NCBI RefSeq assembly: GCF_039793925.1
Contig: NZ_JBAMME010000226.1
Location: 54,728 to 118,727 of the forward strand
Reading direction: 5' to 3'
DNA: 64,000 nucleotides
DNA from: Thermogutta sp039793925
GTDB taxonomy: Bacteria; Planctomycetota; Planctomycetia; Pirellulales; Thermoguttaceae
Position numbers and translations under genes: made by a program. The notes beneath the pieces are model-generated. The model was not told the origin of the DNA, did no database searches, and saw only the letters and a list, made by a program, of their open reading frames with translations. Shown here one piece after another: positions 9,084-17,544 of this stretch (positions within the stretch are counted from its first letter, which is position 1; each line of letters opens with the position of its first letter).

Positions 9084-9833
9084 ATGGACGGGGACTTCCA
9101 CGGTCGGCAGCGCGATTGGTTGCGCGATGTTGTGCTTCCCAGACGGTGGGTCCGGGAACTGGATCGCAGGGCCGTCGAAGACTTCGGAATCCCAGGGCCG
9201 GTCCTCATGGAAAACGCCGGCCGGGGAGCCACCGACGTGCTGGAACGTTTGGGAATAAATGGCCGTGTCGTTGTCTGCTGTGGGAAGGGCAATAATGCGG
9301 GCGACGGATTCGTGGTGGCCAGGCACCTCGATTTGCGAGGGTTTGACGTGCTTTTGCTACTGGCCTCTCCGGGTGAGTCTCTCACAGGAGATGCCCTGCT
9401 CAATTATCAAATCGCGGACCGTGCCGGGTTGCCGATGAAAGTAATCGGCGCAGATTTGAACAGCGAGGAGTTGAAGGGCTATCTTACGCAGGCCGAGTGG
9501 ATCGTGGATGGGCTGCTGGGCACAGGGGCCGTTGGAGATCCCCGGCCACCGTTCGACGGCTTCATAGAGGCGATCAACTTCGCCAAGGATGCAGGGGCCC
9601 ACGTCTTCGCCCTGGATCTTCCCAGCGGCTGGGACTGCGACACTGGGGAACCGGGAAAGCCCTGTGTGCGAGCAGATCACACGGTGACTTTCGCCGTGAT
9701 GAAACCAGGATTTTTAAAGCCCCAGGCCGTGCAATTTGCGGGCCACGTGGAGGTGGTGGACATTGGGGTGCCGCGACGACTGATCATGCAAGTGGCAGAG
9801 GAATACGCGAGGGAAGTTTCCCGCCTAAGATGA
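9084..9833 (+). CDS. nnrE: NAD(P)H-hydrate epimerase (YjeF N-terminal domain only)
   Basis: Repairs damaged nicotinamide cofactor by epimerising R- to S-NAD(P)HX. Only the YjeF N-terminal (Rossmann-like) domain is present, about 249 residues; the dehydratase domain (NnrD) is not fused here. Motifs: GPVLMENAGRGATDV, CGKGNNAGDGFVVARHL, DGLLGTGAVGDPRPPF, ALDLPSGWDCDTG and TFAVMKPGFL. I start it at ATG 9084 because an upstream in-frame ATG at 8979 would place a perfect terminator-like hairpin within the coding region. The next gene begins 19 bp after the stop. Confidence 0.92.
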   Translation: MDGDFHGRQRDWLRDVVLPRRWVRELDRRAVEDFGIPGPVLMENAGRGATDVLERLGINGRVVVCCGKGNNAGDGFVVARHLDLRGFDVLLLLASPGESLTGDALLNYQIADRAGLPMKVIGADLNSEELKGYLTQAEWIVDGLLGTGAVGDPRPPFDGFIEAINFAKDAGAHVFALDLPSGWDCDTGEPGKPCVRADHTVTFAVMKPGFLKPQAVQFAGHVEVVDIGVPRRLIMQVAEEYAREVSRLR

Positions 9834-9852
9834 CGCTAAACGAGAGAGTACT

Positions 9853-10833
9853 ATGGAGGATTCCAACCAACAACTGAAAGGCAGTCCGGGCGAAACGGGG
9901 CTGGTGGTTCGTCCCGCTTCACGGGAAACTTTCCGTCTTAACCTTTGGTTGCTGTGCAAGGACCTTCCGGCAGATGACCGCGATGCCCAGCTCCAGCGTC
10001 TTCTCGATCATCTCCGCAAATCCCCTCCAGGCACGGCTGGGATTCTTCAGGCCCAGCGAGGGGATGAAGTGGTCGGAGCCATCCTGTGGACGATGTATCC
10101 CGGCAGGACGGCCGTGATCTCGGCACCGGGACTTCGCGAGAACGAACCACTCACGACGGCCGAAAAACTTTTCAGCGGGATCATTTTCAACTTGCGTAGC
10201 TCGCAAACACGCCTGATTTTTGCCAATCTTTCAGTGGGCCAAACGATCTTTCACGAGCCCTTAAAGAACACCGGATTTTCTCCCCTTGCACGGCTTCGCT
10301 ATCTTCTTTCCCCCGCGCGCGACTTTCCACGCGAGCTTCCCTCGTCGGAGCTGTCTTTCGTGCCTGTAACATCATGGGGCGGCAAAGAATTCGCGGAAAT
10401 TGTCGAAGAAACCTACGTCGGTACCCTTGACTGCCCTGAACTTAACGGAATCCGAGAAACGGAAGATGTGTTAGCCGGTTACCGCGCGGCGGGGGTCTAT
10501 TCTCCCGACTTGTGGTTTGTAATCACACATGAAAATGAGCCGGTCGGGTGCCTGGTTCTCACAGATCATCCAGATTTTGACCAACTCGAGCTGGTTTACA
10601 TGGGACTGATTCCAAAGTTCCGGGGACACGGCTGGGGCAGGGAAGCGGTTCGTTACGCCCAATGGATGGCTCGGATACGAAAGCGGAGCGGGCTCCTCCT
10701 CGCTGTTGATACCCGAAACATTCCGGCCTTGCGTGTTTACGAGTCGCTGGGTATGCAACCTCTGGAGGAACGGGACATCTTCCTGTTCGTTTTTAACGAC
10801 GACCGCGGGGCAGCAGGTCCCGTCACCGGGTGA
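9853..10833 (+). CDS. Two-lobed GNAT-family N-acetyltransferase
   Basis: 326 residues, about twice a single GNAT domain. The C-terminal lobe has a clear acetyl-CoA site (motif A: GLIPKFRGHGWGREAVRYAQ, near residue 256) and the closing LAVDTRNIPALRVYESLGM signature. The N-terminal lobe keeps a GNAT-like strand pattern (EVVGAILWTMYPGRTAVI) but lacks an obvious motif A, so it is probably structural, as in MshD-type tandem enzymes. Acceptor unknown. It is placed tightly after nnrE and upstream of dnaA. The stop region contains a small palindrome (CGTCACC-G-GGTGACG) without a T-tract. Confidence 0.85.
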   Translation: MEDSNQQLKGSPGETGLVVRPASRETFRLNLWLLCKDLPADDRDAQLQRLLDHLRKSPPGTAGILQAQRGDEVVGAILWTMYPGRTAVISAPGLRENEPLTTAEKLFSGIIFNLRSSQTRLIFANLSVGQTIFHEPLKNTGFSPLARLRYLLSPARDFPRELPSSELSFVPVTSWGGKEFAEIVEETYVGTLDCPELNGIRETEDVLAGYRAAGVYSPDLWFVITHENEPVGCLVLTDHPDFDQLELVYMGLIPKFRGHGWGREAVRYAQWMARIRKRSGLLLAVDTRNIPALRVYESLGMQPLEERDIFLFVFNDDRGAAGPVTG

Positions 10834-11118
10834 CGCCGGATTGACACGCCAGGCCTCGTGCACCAGGATACTGCTCTTCATTCTCTTGAAAGATTCACAA
10901 AAAATCACAACTTGAATCCATTCTATAATATATGACGCACGCATGTGGTCGTGCAACACGACGTGACTGATTCCGTAACAATCTTTCCCCACGCCACGGT
11001 TGATGGGCAACCCTCTAAAAAGTTTTTCGATGGCAAAGACGTTTTGTGTTTTGCGGAGTGGTCTTACCCTTGAAACACGACCACAGAAAATTCCGTCCGC
11101 CAACCCAGTTGCGGGGCT

Positions 11119-11146
11119 TTGACAGCAGTGCTGTCAGCGGTAGAAT
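11119..11146 (+). promoter_or_regulatory. Predicted dnaA promoter
   Basis: Consensus -35 TTGACA at 11119-11124, 16-bp spacer, -10 TAGAAT at 11141-11146. Transcription from about 11153 would give a leader of roughly 150 nt before the dnaA GTG. It is one of the best -35/-10 matches in the window. Confidence 0.65.
11120..11136. promoter_or_regulatory. 17-bp perfect palindrome over the dnaA -35/spacer (operator candidate)
   Basis: TGACAGCA-G-TGCTGTCA, an 8-bp perfect inverted repeat with a single central base. It shares five bases with the -35 element and fills most of the spacer. A dimeric repressor bound there would block RNA polymerase. The regulator is not identifiable from sequence. Confidence 0.6.
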
Positions 11147-11301
11147 CACGCTCATCGGGTGACACACATGCAGGCTGAGGATGACTCAGTTCATCCCTCA
11201 CGCGCAACTCATCTGATTGCGCAGCCTGTTCAGCGGCAATCACATGGAGCAATCACTGGAACCAGTGCGCTGAAGGTACGCGCAGCAGGAGCGGTGGAGC
11301 A

Positions 11302-13182
11302 GTGACCAGGGATGAAAAGGAAGTCATATCGGCCCTCCGAAAGGTGCTGGCCGATAAGGTCGGATATGATCGCTATGCCCTATGGTTCGGCCGACGTACG
11401 CGCTTCCTTTGGGATGGTGCCCGGCTTACGCTCCAGGTTGCAAACAGTTTTTATGTGGATTGGATTCGAACCGTCTTTCATGACGCGATCGAGGAAGCCT
11501 GCAAGGCAGTCTTCGGCAAAATCCCTGAAGTTCACTATGAGTGGAACGAAAATCTCAGTGTAACGGAGGATGAAGAGCCCATACTTTCCAGGCCGACCAC
11601 ACGTTCGAACCATGACGGCACTCGAGCAGTGACTGCGACAGCAAAGAGGGCCAGTTCACGCCGGACCACCTCCTCTCACACTCATCCGCCTTCACTGGAC
11701 GATTTGCCACTCTTCGCTCATGCAGCGCGCTCCTGTGAGCATTCCGCAGAAAATGACGCCGCGAGTCCTGGGTGCATCACTTGCGATTCACCTACGACGG
11801 GCAAACCATCTGTGTCGGGAGTCGGTACCCAGGAAACCCCTGGTACTCGGGAAACATTCGAGGACGCGCCCCGTGAGCCTGAATGCTTCGCACCTCACAT
11901 CTATGCGGAAGGACCAGTCAATCCCGGCAAGGATGAGAGCCCGCTTACAACCGGCCACTGCGTCTCGTCACAACCTTCTTTGCGGATAATCTGTCACACC
12001 ACAGACGTAACATCCAACGGCCGTAATCGGCAAGACGACGCGCTTGCAACCGGGGAAGAACCCTTAAAGACCTCGCATGTCCACAGAGCGCGAACTACGC
12101 CGACGCCCCTCAATCCCCAATCGAATCCCGGCCATCGAGCCGACCAATCGGGGTTCGCTGACCTGGAAACTTTTGTTGTAGGGGATTGCAACCGACTGGC
12201 GTATGCCGCTGCTGAGACAGTGACACGAAAGCTGGGGAGTTATTCCCCCCTGGTGATTCACGGACCGAGCGGTGTCGGTAAGACACACCTTCTGGAGGGT
12301 ATTTGGAAGGGAGTGAAAAAAAGGAATCCCCGGGTTGCCGCGCTATATCTTTCTGCCGAGCAATTTACCAGCGCTTACGTGGAGGCTCTCCAATCAGGAA
12401 CAATCCCTGTTTTTCGTCAGAAATACCGGGGTGTCCAACTGTTTATTTTGGATGATCTGCAATTTTTCGGAGGCAAGCGGCAGACGCAGATCGAGCTTCT
12501 CTACACACTCGACAGCCTAATGAAGAATGGTTGCCAGGTGGTGTGTGCTGCCGACCGACCTCCCTCTGAACTTCGAGAATTGACCCCTGAGCTGCGGAGC
12601 CGATTGGAGGGGGGAATCGTCTGTCGCATCGATCCGCCAGATTTTGCCACACGGGCGAAAATCGTTGAGAATTTCTGCCTTGCGGCGAGTTTTGCCCTAG
12701 ATCGGGAGGTCCAGCAGTGGGTTGCCGAGTCGTTCGCGCGAAGCGTACGTCAGCTCATAGGTGCCCTGCGACGCTTGGAGGCCGCTGCCAAGGCGCTCAA
12801 GAGGGCCCCCGATTGCCAGCTCGCCAGCGAGATCCTCAGTGATCTTCTACCAGAAGGCACCAAGCAGGTGACGCTCGCCGATATCGAACGCGAAGTTTGT
12901 CGAGCGTTTGCTCTTCCCCCCGGCGCACTTCAAAGTGACAGGAAAGATCGCACCGTGGCGCAGCCGCGTATGCTCGCTATGTGGCTCGCTCGGAAATGCA
13001 CAAGAGCCAATCTGTCGGAGATTGGTCGCTTTTTCGGACGACGGAGTCACGCCACGGTCATCTCGGCCCAAAAGCGTGTGGAAGAATGGCTTTCGGGCAA
13101 AGAGACCGCCGCTGTCTCAGATGGGCATCGTTCCATTTGGCAGACGATTCACGAGATTGAACGCCGGCTTCGTACAGGATGA
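11302..13182 (+). CDS. dnaA: Chromosomal replication initiator protein DnaA (long linker)
   Basis: AAA+ initiator that binds the origin and opens DNA. Start is GTG with GGAGCGGTGGAG upstream. Domain I covers about residues 1-85. A very long hydrophilic, Ser/Thr/Pro-rich linker covers about 86-280, giving 626 residues against roughly 450-470 usually. Domain III begins at FADLETFVVGDCNRLAYAAA (about 283), with Walker A GPSGVGKT (about 320), Walker B LFILDDLQFF (about 380) and RSRLEGG. Domain IV (about 549-600) has QPRMLAMWLARK and GRRSHATVISAQK, where most DnaA proteins have GRDH[S/T]TV, so base-contact residues differ. Confidence 0.93.
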   Translation: MTRDEKEVISALRKVLADKVGYDRYALWFGRRTRFLWDGARLTLQVANSFYVDWIRTVFHDAIEEACKAVFGKIPEVHYEWNENLSVTEDEEPILSRPTTRSNHDGTRAVTATAKRASSRRTTSSHTHPPSLDDLPLFAHAARSCEHSAENDAASPGCITCDSPTTGKPSVSGVGTQETPGTRETFEDAPREPECFAPHIYAEGPVNPGKDESPLTTGHCVSSQPSLRIICHTTDVTSNGRNRQDDALATGEEPLKTSHVHRARTTPTPLNPQSNPGHRADQSGFADLETFVVGDCNRLAYAAAETVTRKLGSYSPLVIHGPSGVGKTHLLEGIWKGVKKRNPRVAALYLSAEQFTSAYVEALQSGTIPVFRQKYRGVQLFILDDLQFFGGKRQTQIELLYTLDSLMKNGCQVVCAADRPPSELRELTPELRSRLEGGIVCRIDPPDFATRAKIVENFCLAASFALDREVQQWVAESFARSVRQLIGALRRLEAAAKALKRAPDCQLASEILSDLLPEGTKQVTLADIEREVCRAFALPPGALQSDRKDRTVAQPRMLAMWLARKCTRANLSEIGRFFGRRSHATVISAQKRVEEWLSGKETAAVSDGHRSIWQTIHEIERRLRTG

Positions 13183-13274
13183 TCCAATCTGTGCTCGACT
13201 GACGGCGACAGTTGCTCCAGGTCCGCATCGCACTGCCACGCCAAGCTATCACACCCGGCGCCGGCTTTCGAGCA

Positions 13275-13302
13275 TTGCTTGCCGGACAGAGGCGGTTATA
13301 CT
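13275..13302 (+). promoter_or_regulatory. Predicted promoter of the first Gfo/Idh/MocA gene
   Basis: TTGCTT at 13275-13280, 16-bp spacer, TATACT at 13297-13302. It lies about 100 bp upstream of the start at 13404, in the short gap after dnaA. Confidence 0.5.
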
Positions 13303-13403
13303 AACGGCAGACCAACCAAGGCCTCGAAGCGTGTCACGAGCTGTCGGGAGACGGCTTCCACTCGCGCGATGTATGCATCGCTCTGGAGCCGGGAGATTGA
13401 CTC

Positions 13404-14789
13404 ATGGCCCGCCGAATCACTCGCCGCAGGTGGCTCAAACAGTCGCTCGCCACCGGTACTGCCTGGTGCATTTTGCCCTCTAGTAGAGCGGTTTTCTCCT
13501 ATGAGGCGAATGAAAAAGTAGCCTACGCCGCAGTGGGGCTTGGCAAACGGGGAAGCTACCTTGCACCCACCTTCGCCCGAATCGGAGCGAAGCTCGTTGC
13601 ATTGTGTGACGCCAACACGGAACAGCTAGGAAAGCTCGCCGCAAAACTGCCGGGCGCTACTTCGTATCAGGATTTCAGAAGAATGTTCGATGAAAAGAGC
13701 AGCCAGATCGATGCGGTGGTCGTTGCGACGCCGGACCACACGCATGCGGTTATCACGGCGGCTGCGCTTCATCTCAACAAGCACGTCTATTGTGAAAAGC
13801 CCATCAGTCACGACGTTCGCGAAGCCCGAGTATTGCGCGAGCTGGCCAATCAGAAGCGAGTAGCCACCCAGATGGGCAATCAGGGGATGGCAACCGATTC
13901 GTTCCGCCGTACCCTGGAACTACTGGAAGATGGCATCATTGGGGACATCCGGGAGGTCCACGTATGGTTCGTATTCGGAGGAAGTGGGGCACGAACTCCC
14001 CCGAAGGATCAACCACCGGTTCCCGCACATTTGAACTGGGAGCTCTGGTTGGGACCCGCGGCGGAACGCCCCTATCATCCGGAGTATGTTTCGGGTTGGG
14101 GTGGATGGTGGGATTTTGGCACCGGGTGCCTGGGCGGAGGTGGTTCGCACTCACTTAACCTTGCCTTTAAGGCATTGAAACTACGCGAATTATGGGATCC
14201 TCCTGCAAGCTCTGCCAAGCGAATCCGGATTGAAAGCGAGATTCCTGAGAAAGCTCCTCACGGCTTCCCTCGCTGGCAGTTCGTACGGTTTTATCTTCCC
14301 GCCCGATCTTCTCAGCCTCCGGCGATCATCCACTGGTACAACGCCAACGAGGATGAACTGCGACGGCAGGGCGTCTGGACAAAACTTGAGGAGATTGCGG
14401 GTCGAGATCTGGAGTGGAAGGACAAAAGCTGGACGCCCCGTTCCGGCACCCTCCTCGTGGGAGAAAAAGGGATTGTCCATACGAATGCACACAATTCAGT
14501 GTGTCAGATTCTACCCTTGGAGAAGTTTCCCGAGCAAACGGAGCCACCCAAGCGTTATCCGAGGGTAAGGGGGCACGAATACGAATGGCTGGACGCGTGT
14601 CGCAGCACAGGCCAGCCGTTTTCCAACTTCGATCACACAGGTCCTGTCATTGAACTGCTTTTGGCGGCCAACGTGGCTGGTCGATTCAACGAGCCGCTGG
14701 AATACGATCCCGTCGCCTGCCGTATCGTGGGAAATGATGAAGCGGATGCGCTCCTTCGTCCGACTTACCGCAAGGGATGGACGCTGTGA
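13404..14789 (+). CDS. Gfo/Idh/MocA oxidoreductase with twin-arginine leader (1)
   Basis: 461 residues. The leader MARRITRRRWLKQSLATGTA is a twin-arginine signal, so the protein is probably exported folded. The nucleotide-binding fold starts at VAYAAVGLGKRGSY; the family lysine lies in HVYCEKPISHDV. The C-terminal domain contains WELWLGPAAERPYHPEYVSGWGGWWDFGTG, common in planctomycete members. Enzymes of this family oxidise, reduce or eliminate on sugars with a tightly held NAD(P). GGGAG about 10 nt upstream supports the start. No sugar-specific neighbour tells the substrate. Confidence 0.9.
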   Translation: MARRITRRRWLKQSLATGTAWCILPSSRAVFSYEANEKVAYAAVGLGKRGSYLAPTFARIGAKLVALCDANTEQLGKLAAKLPGATSYQDFRRMFDEKSSQIDAVVVATPDHTHAVITAAALHLNKHVYCEKPISHDVREARVLRELANQKRVATQMGNQGMATDSFRRTLELLEDGIIGDIREVHVWFVFGGSGARTPPKDQPPVPAHLNWELWLGPAAERPYHPEYVSGWGGWWDFGTGCLGGGGSHSLNLAFKALKLRELWDPPASSAKRIRIESEIPEKAPHGFPRWQFVRFYLPARSSQPPAIIHWYNANEDELRRQGVWTKLEEIAGRDLEWKDKSWTPRSGTLLVGEKGIVHTNAHNSVCQILPLEKFPEQTEPPKRYPRVRGHEYEWLDACRSTGQPFSNFDHTGPVIELLLAANVAGRFNEPLEYDPVACRIVGNDEADALLRPTYRKGWTL

Positions 14790-15539
14790 TGGACTCTCTC
14801 CAATTATTGGAAAGTCGTGCACAGAGACAACAACACGTTTGAGTTCGGGTTTGTGAGTATCTTTTGAGTAACAGCGCGTTCCGTCGTCCTGTTTGGAGAC
14901 ACCGCTTGTCCTCGCCCGGTTCCGAATTGGCGCAAGATAACCATCCTTTTCCTGGCCGTCTTGATCAGCGGGGTAAGTGCAACCTTCACGCTGCCAGTTC
15001 ACGCAGCATCGCATCTCCGCCAATCACCAGAATGTGATCACAGTCTGGAACTCCGGTCGGCTGACGGCTGTTCATTCGCTCGACGCGACGGTTTGAGGCC
15101 CATCGCCACCCGCTGCACATCGTCATCAAGTGCCCTGGCGACGATTTTTTAACCCGAGTTCCCATCTCCTAGACAAAAGTCAGCCAGCGACACGGCTTAA
15201 TGCTTGGCGGATCACGTTGCACGCAAGCTCGACTCAAACAATCTGGGTTTCTGTCAAGCCGCCGAGTAACATTCCCCGGGGGTGAAGTGCTCCCGCCACC
15301 GACATCAAAGCGGCCTTCGACCGTATTGGGGAAGGCCCTGTTTGCCAGAGTTTTATGCCATCCAGTCCCGATCTCCTGATTAGTGCCGGATGTGCACACT
15401 GTTGCGAAACCACCACGCGATGCGTTGCGCGATTGATGCTGAGAGCGTCAGCCTGCGAAGCAATAGAATCCGCCGCCTGGAAATCGCGGAATCTGCCCGC
15501 CAAATGAGCGTGTTTTCCCCTGTTTGCCCCCGAAACCTG
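14790..15539. other. 750-bp gene-free stretch
   Basis: Lies between two convergent genes (Gfo plus, sulfatase minus), so both 3' ends and terminators should be here. A small palindrome TCCAAT-T-ATTGGA follows the first stop at about 14809-14821, without a T-tract. Frames on both strands are short, lack ribosome-binding sites and carry no familiar motif. I checked for conserved cores of RNase P RNA and tmRNA and saw none. It may hold a decayed gene or an RNA. Confidence 0.5.
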
Positions 15540-17426
15540 CTACTCATTTTCTTCTCGTTCGCCCATCATATATCTGACCCGGCGTGCTACTTCCCCTGGT
15601 GCATTAAACCAGACTGCCGAACGCAAAGGCGTGAGATCAAACTCCAGCCGGGGCGGCCCATCCTTGAGAAGCACAACCGTGTTCAAAATCAGGTTGGCCT
15701 CCACAGGATCCTCAGTCTGCTTAAGGATATCCGTCAGGAATGGTCGCGGATCTTCCTCGCCCGCCAGCCCCAAAAACTCGGCCGCCCGCGCCCGCACCAA
15801 CCGATCCGGATCGCTTACCGCCATTCTGCGGATGGTTGCAGCAAACGCACGCGCTTCCTTGCCGAACGCACTGCATGTGATGACCGCCCAGTACCGCTGT
15901 AAAGGATCGTCGGCTTGCAATGCTCTTTCCAACATCGGAGCAACCTCCGCGAACGGCCGAAGCTGCCAGTCGGCGATTTCGACTAGTCTGGCAATGCGCT
16001 GCTTATTCCGCTGGCCGTACGAATAACCATCACCCTGGCTTTCTCGAACAAAGATTGGCTCGGGAATAAAGCCGAGATCTGGCAATCCAGTGACCCAATC
16101 GTGCATCGTTCGTCGCAAATCTGCAAGGACCTGGGCGTACTGCGGATCATTCGCCAGATTGACGGTTTCATGGGGGTCTTTTTCAATATCAAAAAGACAC
16201 TCGGGCAATTTCGGCTCGAAAAAGGTTTTTTGCACCTCGTTGAGTTGCCCCTTCCGATACAGGTCCCACCATTCCCGATAAGCAGCCTGCTTATAGCGAT
16301 ATTCGTTATAGAGACCATCAAAGTTGAAAGGTTGATAATTTCGCCAGTACGTATATTTTCCCTTTCGCAAAAAACGGACGAGGTCATATTTCTCATCAAA
16401 ACGATCGGCATAACCGAAGGCCTGGTTCCGCTGGTTGAGTTCTGCGAATGTCACGCCCGGCCCTAGAAATGGCTTGCCGTCCATTCCCTCCGGGATTGGC
16501 ACTCCCACGAGATTGAGCACCGTCGGAGCCAAATCAACGAATTGAATCACTCCGTCGACCCGCGAGCCACGCGGCACAGGCACCCAATGTTGCCAGTTTT
16601 TGGGAACATAAACAATCAAAGCAACGTGCAATCCGTCCTCCCGGGCGTACCCCTTGCTCCCCGGCAACACGCCGCCGTTATCACCAAATTGGAAGACGAA
16701 CGTATCATCGATTACTCCGTCCTTTTCAAGCTGCCGAATAAAGTCGCCGATCTGCCGATCGACTTCGCGATGCAGATCCAAATAATGCGCATATTTGTTT
16801 CTGAAAAGCGGCGTATCCGGATGGTAGGGAAATAAAACTACGGAGTTGGGATCCGTTTCCAGTTCGGAATTGTCTTTATTGGGGAATAACTGACTTTCGT
16901 GTGTTCCGCCAAAGTTTTGTACGTGAAAAAAGGGCTGACCGGGACGGCGGTGACGATAGCTGGCCCGCGGTGAAGATTCGTCCCAGACATCTATCTTCTC
17001 GGAAGGGGCAAAATTGTAGTCCTCTTTGCTGTTATTTGTCGTATAATACCCGGCTTGGCGCAGGTACCAGGGAAACATATGCAGGCCCGGAGGAAGCTTC
17101 GCTGGCAAGATTTTCCTGTGCCACTGTGCACCCAACCGCGGTGCGTGGCAGCCGGAGATAACGGTACTTCGGGCCGGCGAACAGACAGGCGAACACGAAT
17201 AGACGTTATTAAAAACGATTCCTTCTTTCGCCAATCGTTCCACGTTGGGCATCGGTGCCCCTGCCGGGTTATAGAGCCGATACCAGCATGCAGCGTTGTC
17301 CTCTGTGGTCAGCCACACGATATTCGGTCGGGGCGCAGCGTCAAATGCCAAAGTTGTGGCCGCACACATGCCCAATCCAACGACCAGTACTCCGATTGAT
17401 AAAACAAGAGTTTGCTGACGTCTCAT
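15540..17426 (-). CDS. Secreted formylglycine-type sulfatase with C-terminal HEAT-like repeats
   Basis: 628 residues from the ATG at 17426, chosen for the GGGGAGGAG upstream; an in-frame start 33 bp earlier is less likely. The signal peptide spans about residues 1-28. The sulfatase core has the formylglycine site C82-S-P-A-R86 in SPVCSPARST. The first metal-ligand motif reads TEDN rather than the usual DD. Other core motifs are FQFGDNGG and HVALIVYVPKNW. The last 130 residues look like HEAT repeats (AVSDPDRLVRARAAEFLGLA). It hydrolyses sulfate esters, probably of a polysaccharide, and needs a formylglycine-generating enzyme from elsewhere. It lies downstream of a pectate-lyase-like gene. Confidence 0.9.
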   Translation of the reverse strand: MRRQQTLVLSIGVLVVGLGMCAATTLAFDAAPRPNIVWLTTEDNAACWYRLYNPAGAPMPNVERLAKEGIVFNNVYSCSPVCSPARSTVISGCHAPRLGAQWHRKILPAKLPPGLHMFPWYLRQAGYYTTNNSKEDYNFAPSEKIDVWDESSPRASYRHRRPGQPFFHVQNFGGTHESQLFPNKDNSELETDPNSVVLFPYHPDTPLFRNKYAHYLDLHREVDRQIGDFIRQLEKDGVIDDTFVFQFGDNGGVLPGSKGYAREDGLHVALIVYVPKNWQHWVPVPRGSRVDGVIQFVDLAPTVLNLVGVPIPEGMDGKPFLGPGVTFAELNQRNQAFGYADRFDEKYDLVRFLRKGKYTYWRNYQPFNFDGLYNEYRYKQAAYREWWDLYRKGQLNEVQKTFFEPKLPECLFDIEKDPHETVNLANDPQYAQVLADLRRTMHDWVTGLPDLGFIPEPIFVRESQGDGYSYGQRNKQRIARLVEIADWQLRPFAEVAPMLERALQADDPLQRYWAVITCSAFGKEARAFAATIRRMAVSDPDRLVRARAAEFLGLAGEEDPRPFLTDILKQTEDPVEANLILNTVVLLKDGPPRLEFDLTPLRSAVWFNAPGEVARRVRYMMGEREENE

Positions 17427-17544
17427 GATGACGGACTCCTCCCCACCGAGCACGATCAATCGCTAGATAAACAGTCCTTCCAGAACCATCTTAGTACTCA
17501 CATACTGCTCTTTTTGAGGCTCGTTCCCCCGATAATATGGGCGA

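Larger units (their letters stand above)
10834..11301. other. dnaA upstream region, no gene seen
   Basis: A 468-bp non-coding stretch containing an AT-rich run near 10918-10933 (TTCTATAATATATGAC) and the promoter and palindrome listed separately. I searched by eye for canonical DnaA boxes (TTATCCACA and close variants) and saw none on either strand, so I do not call an origin here. Confidence 0.55.

Noticed and set aside
10834..11301. Replication origin next to dnaA
   Set aside because: No canonical DnaA box cluster seen by eye, and planctomycete origins are often not beside dnaA.
14511..15023. 170-codon minus-strand frame after the first Gfo/Idh/MocA gene
   Set aside because: Half of it is antisense to the Gfo gene; no ribosome-binding site or known domain.
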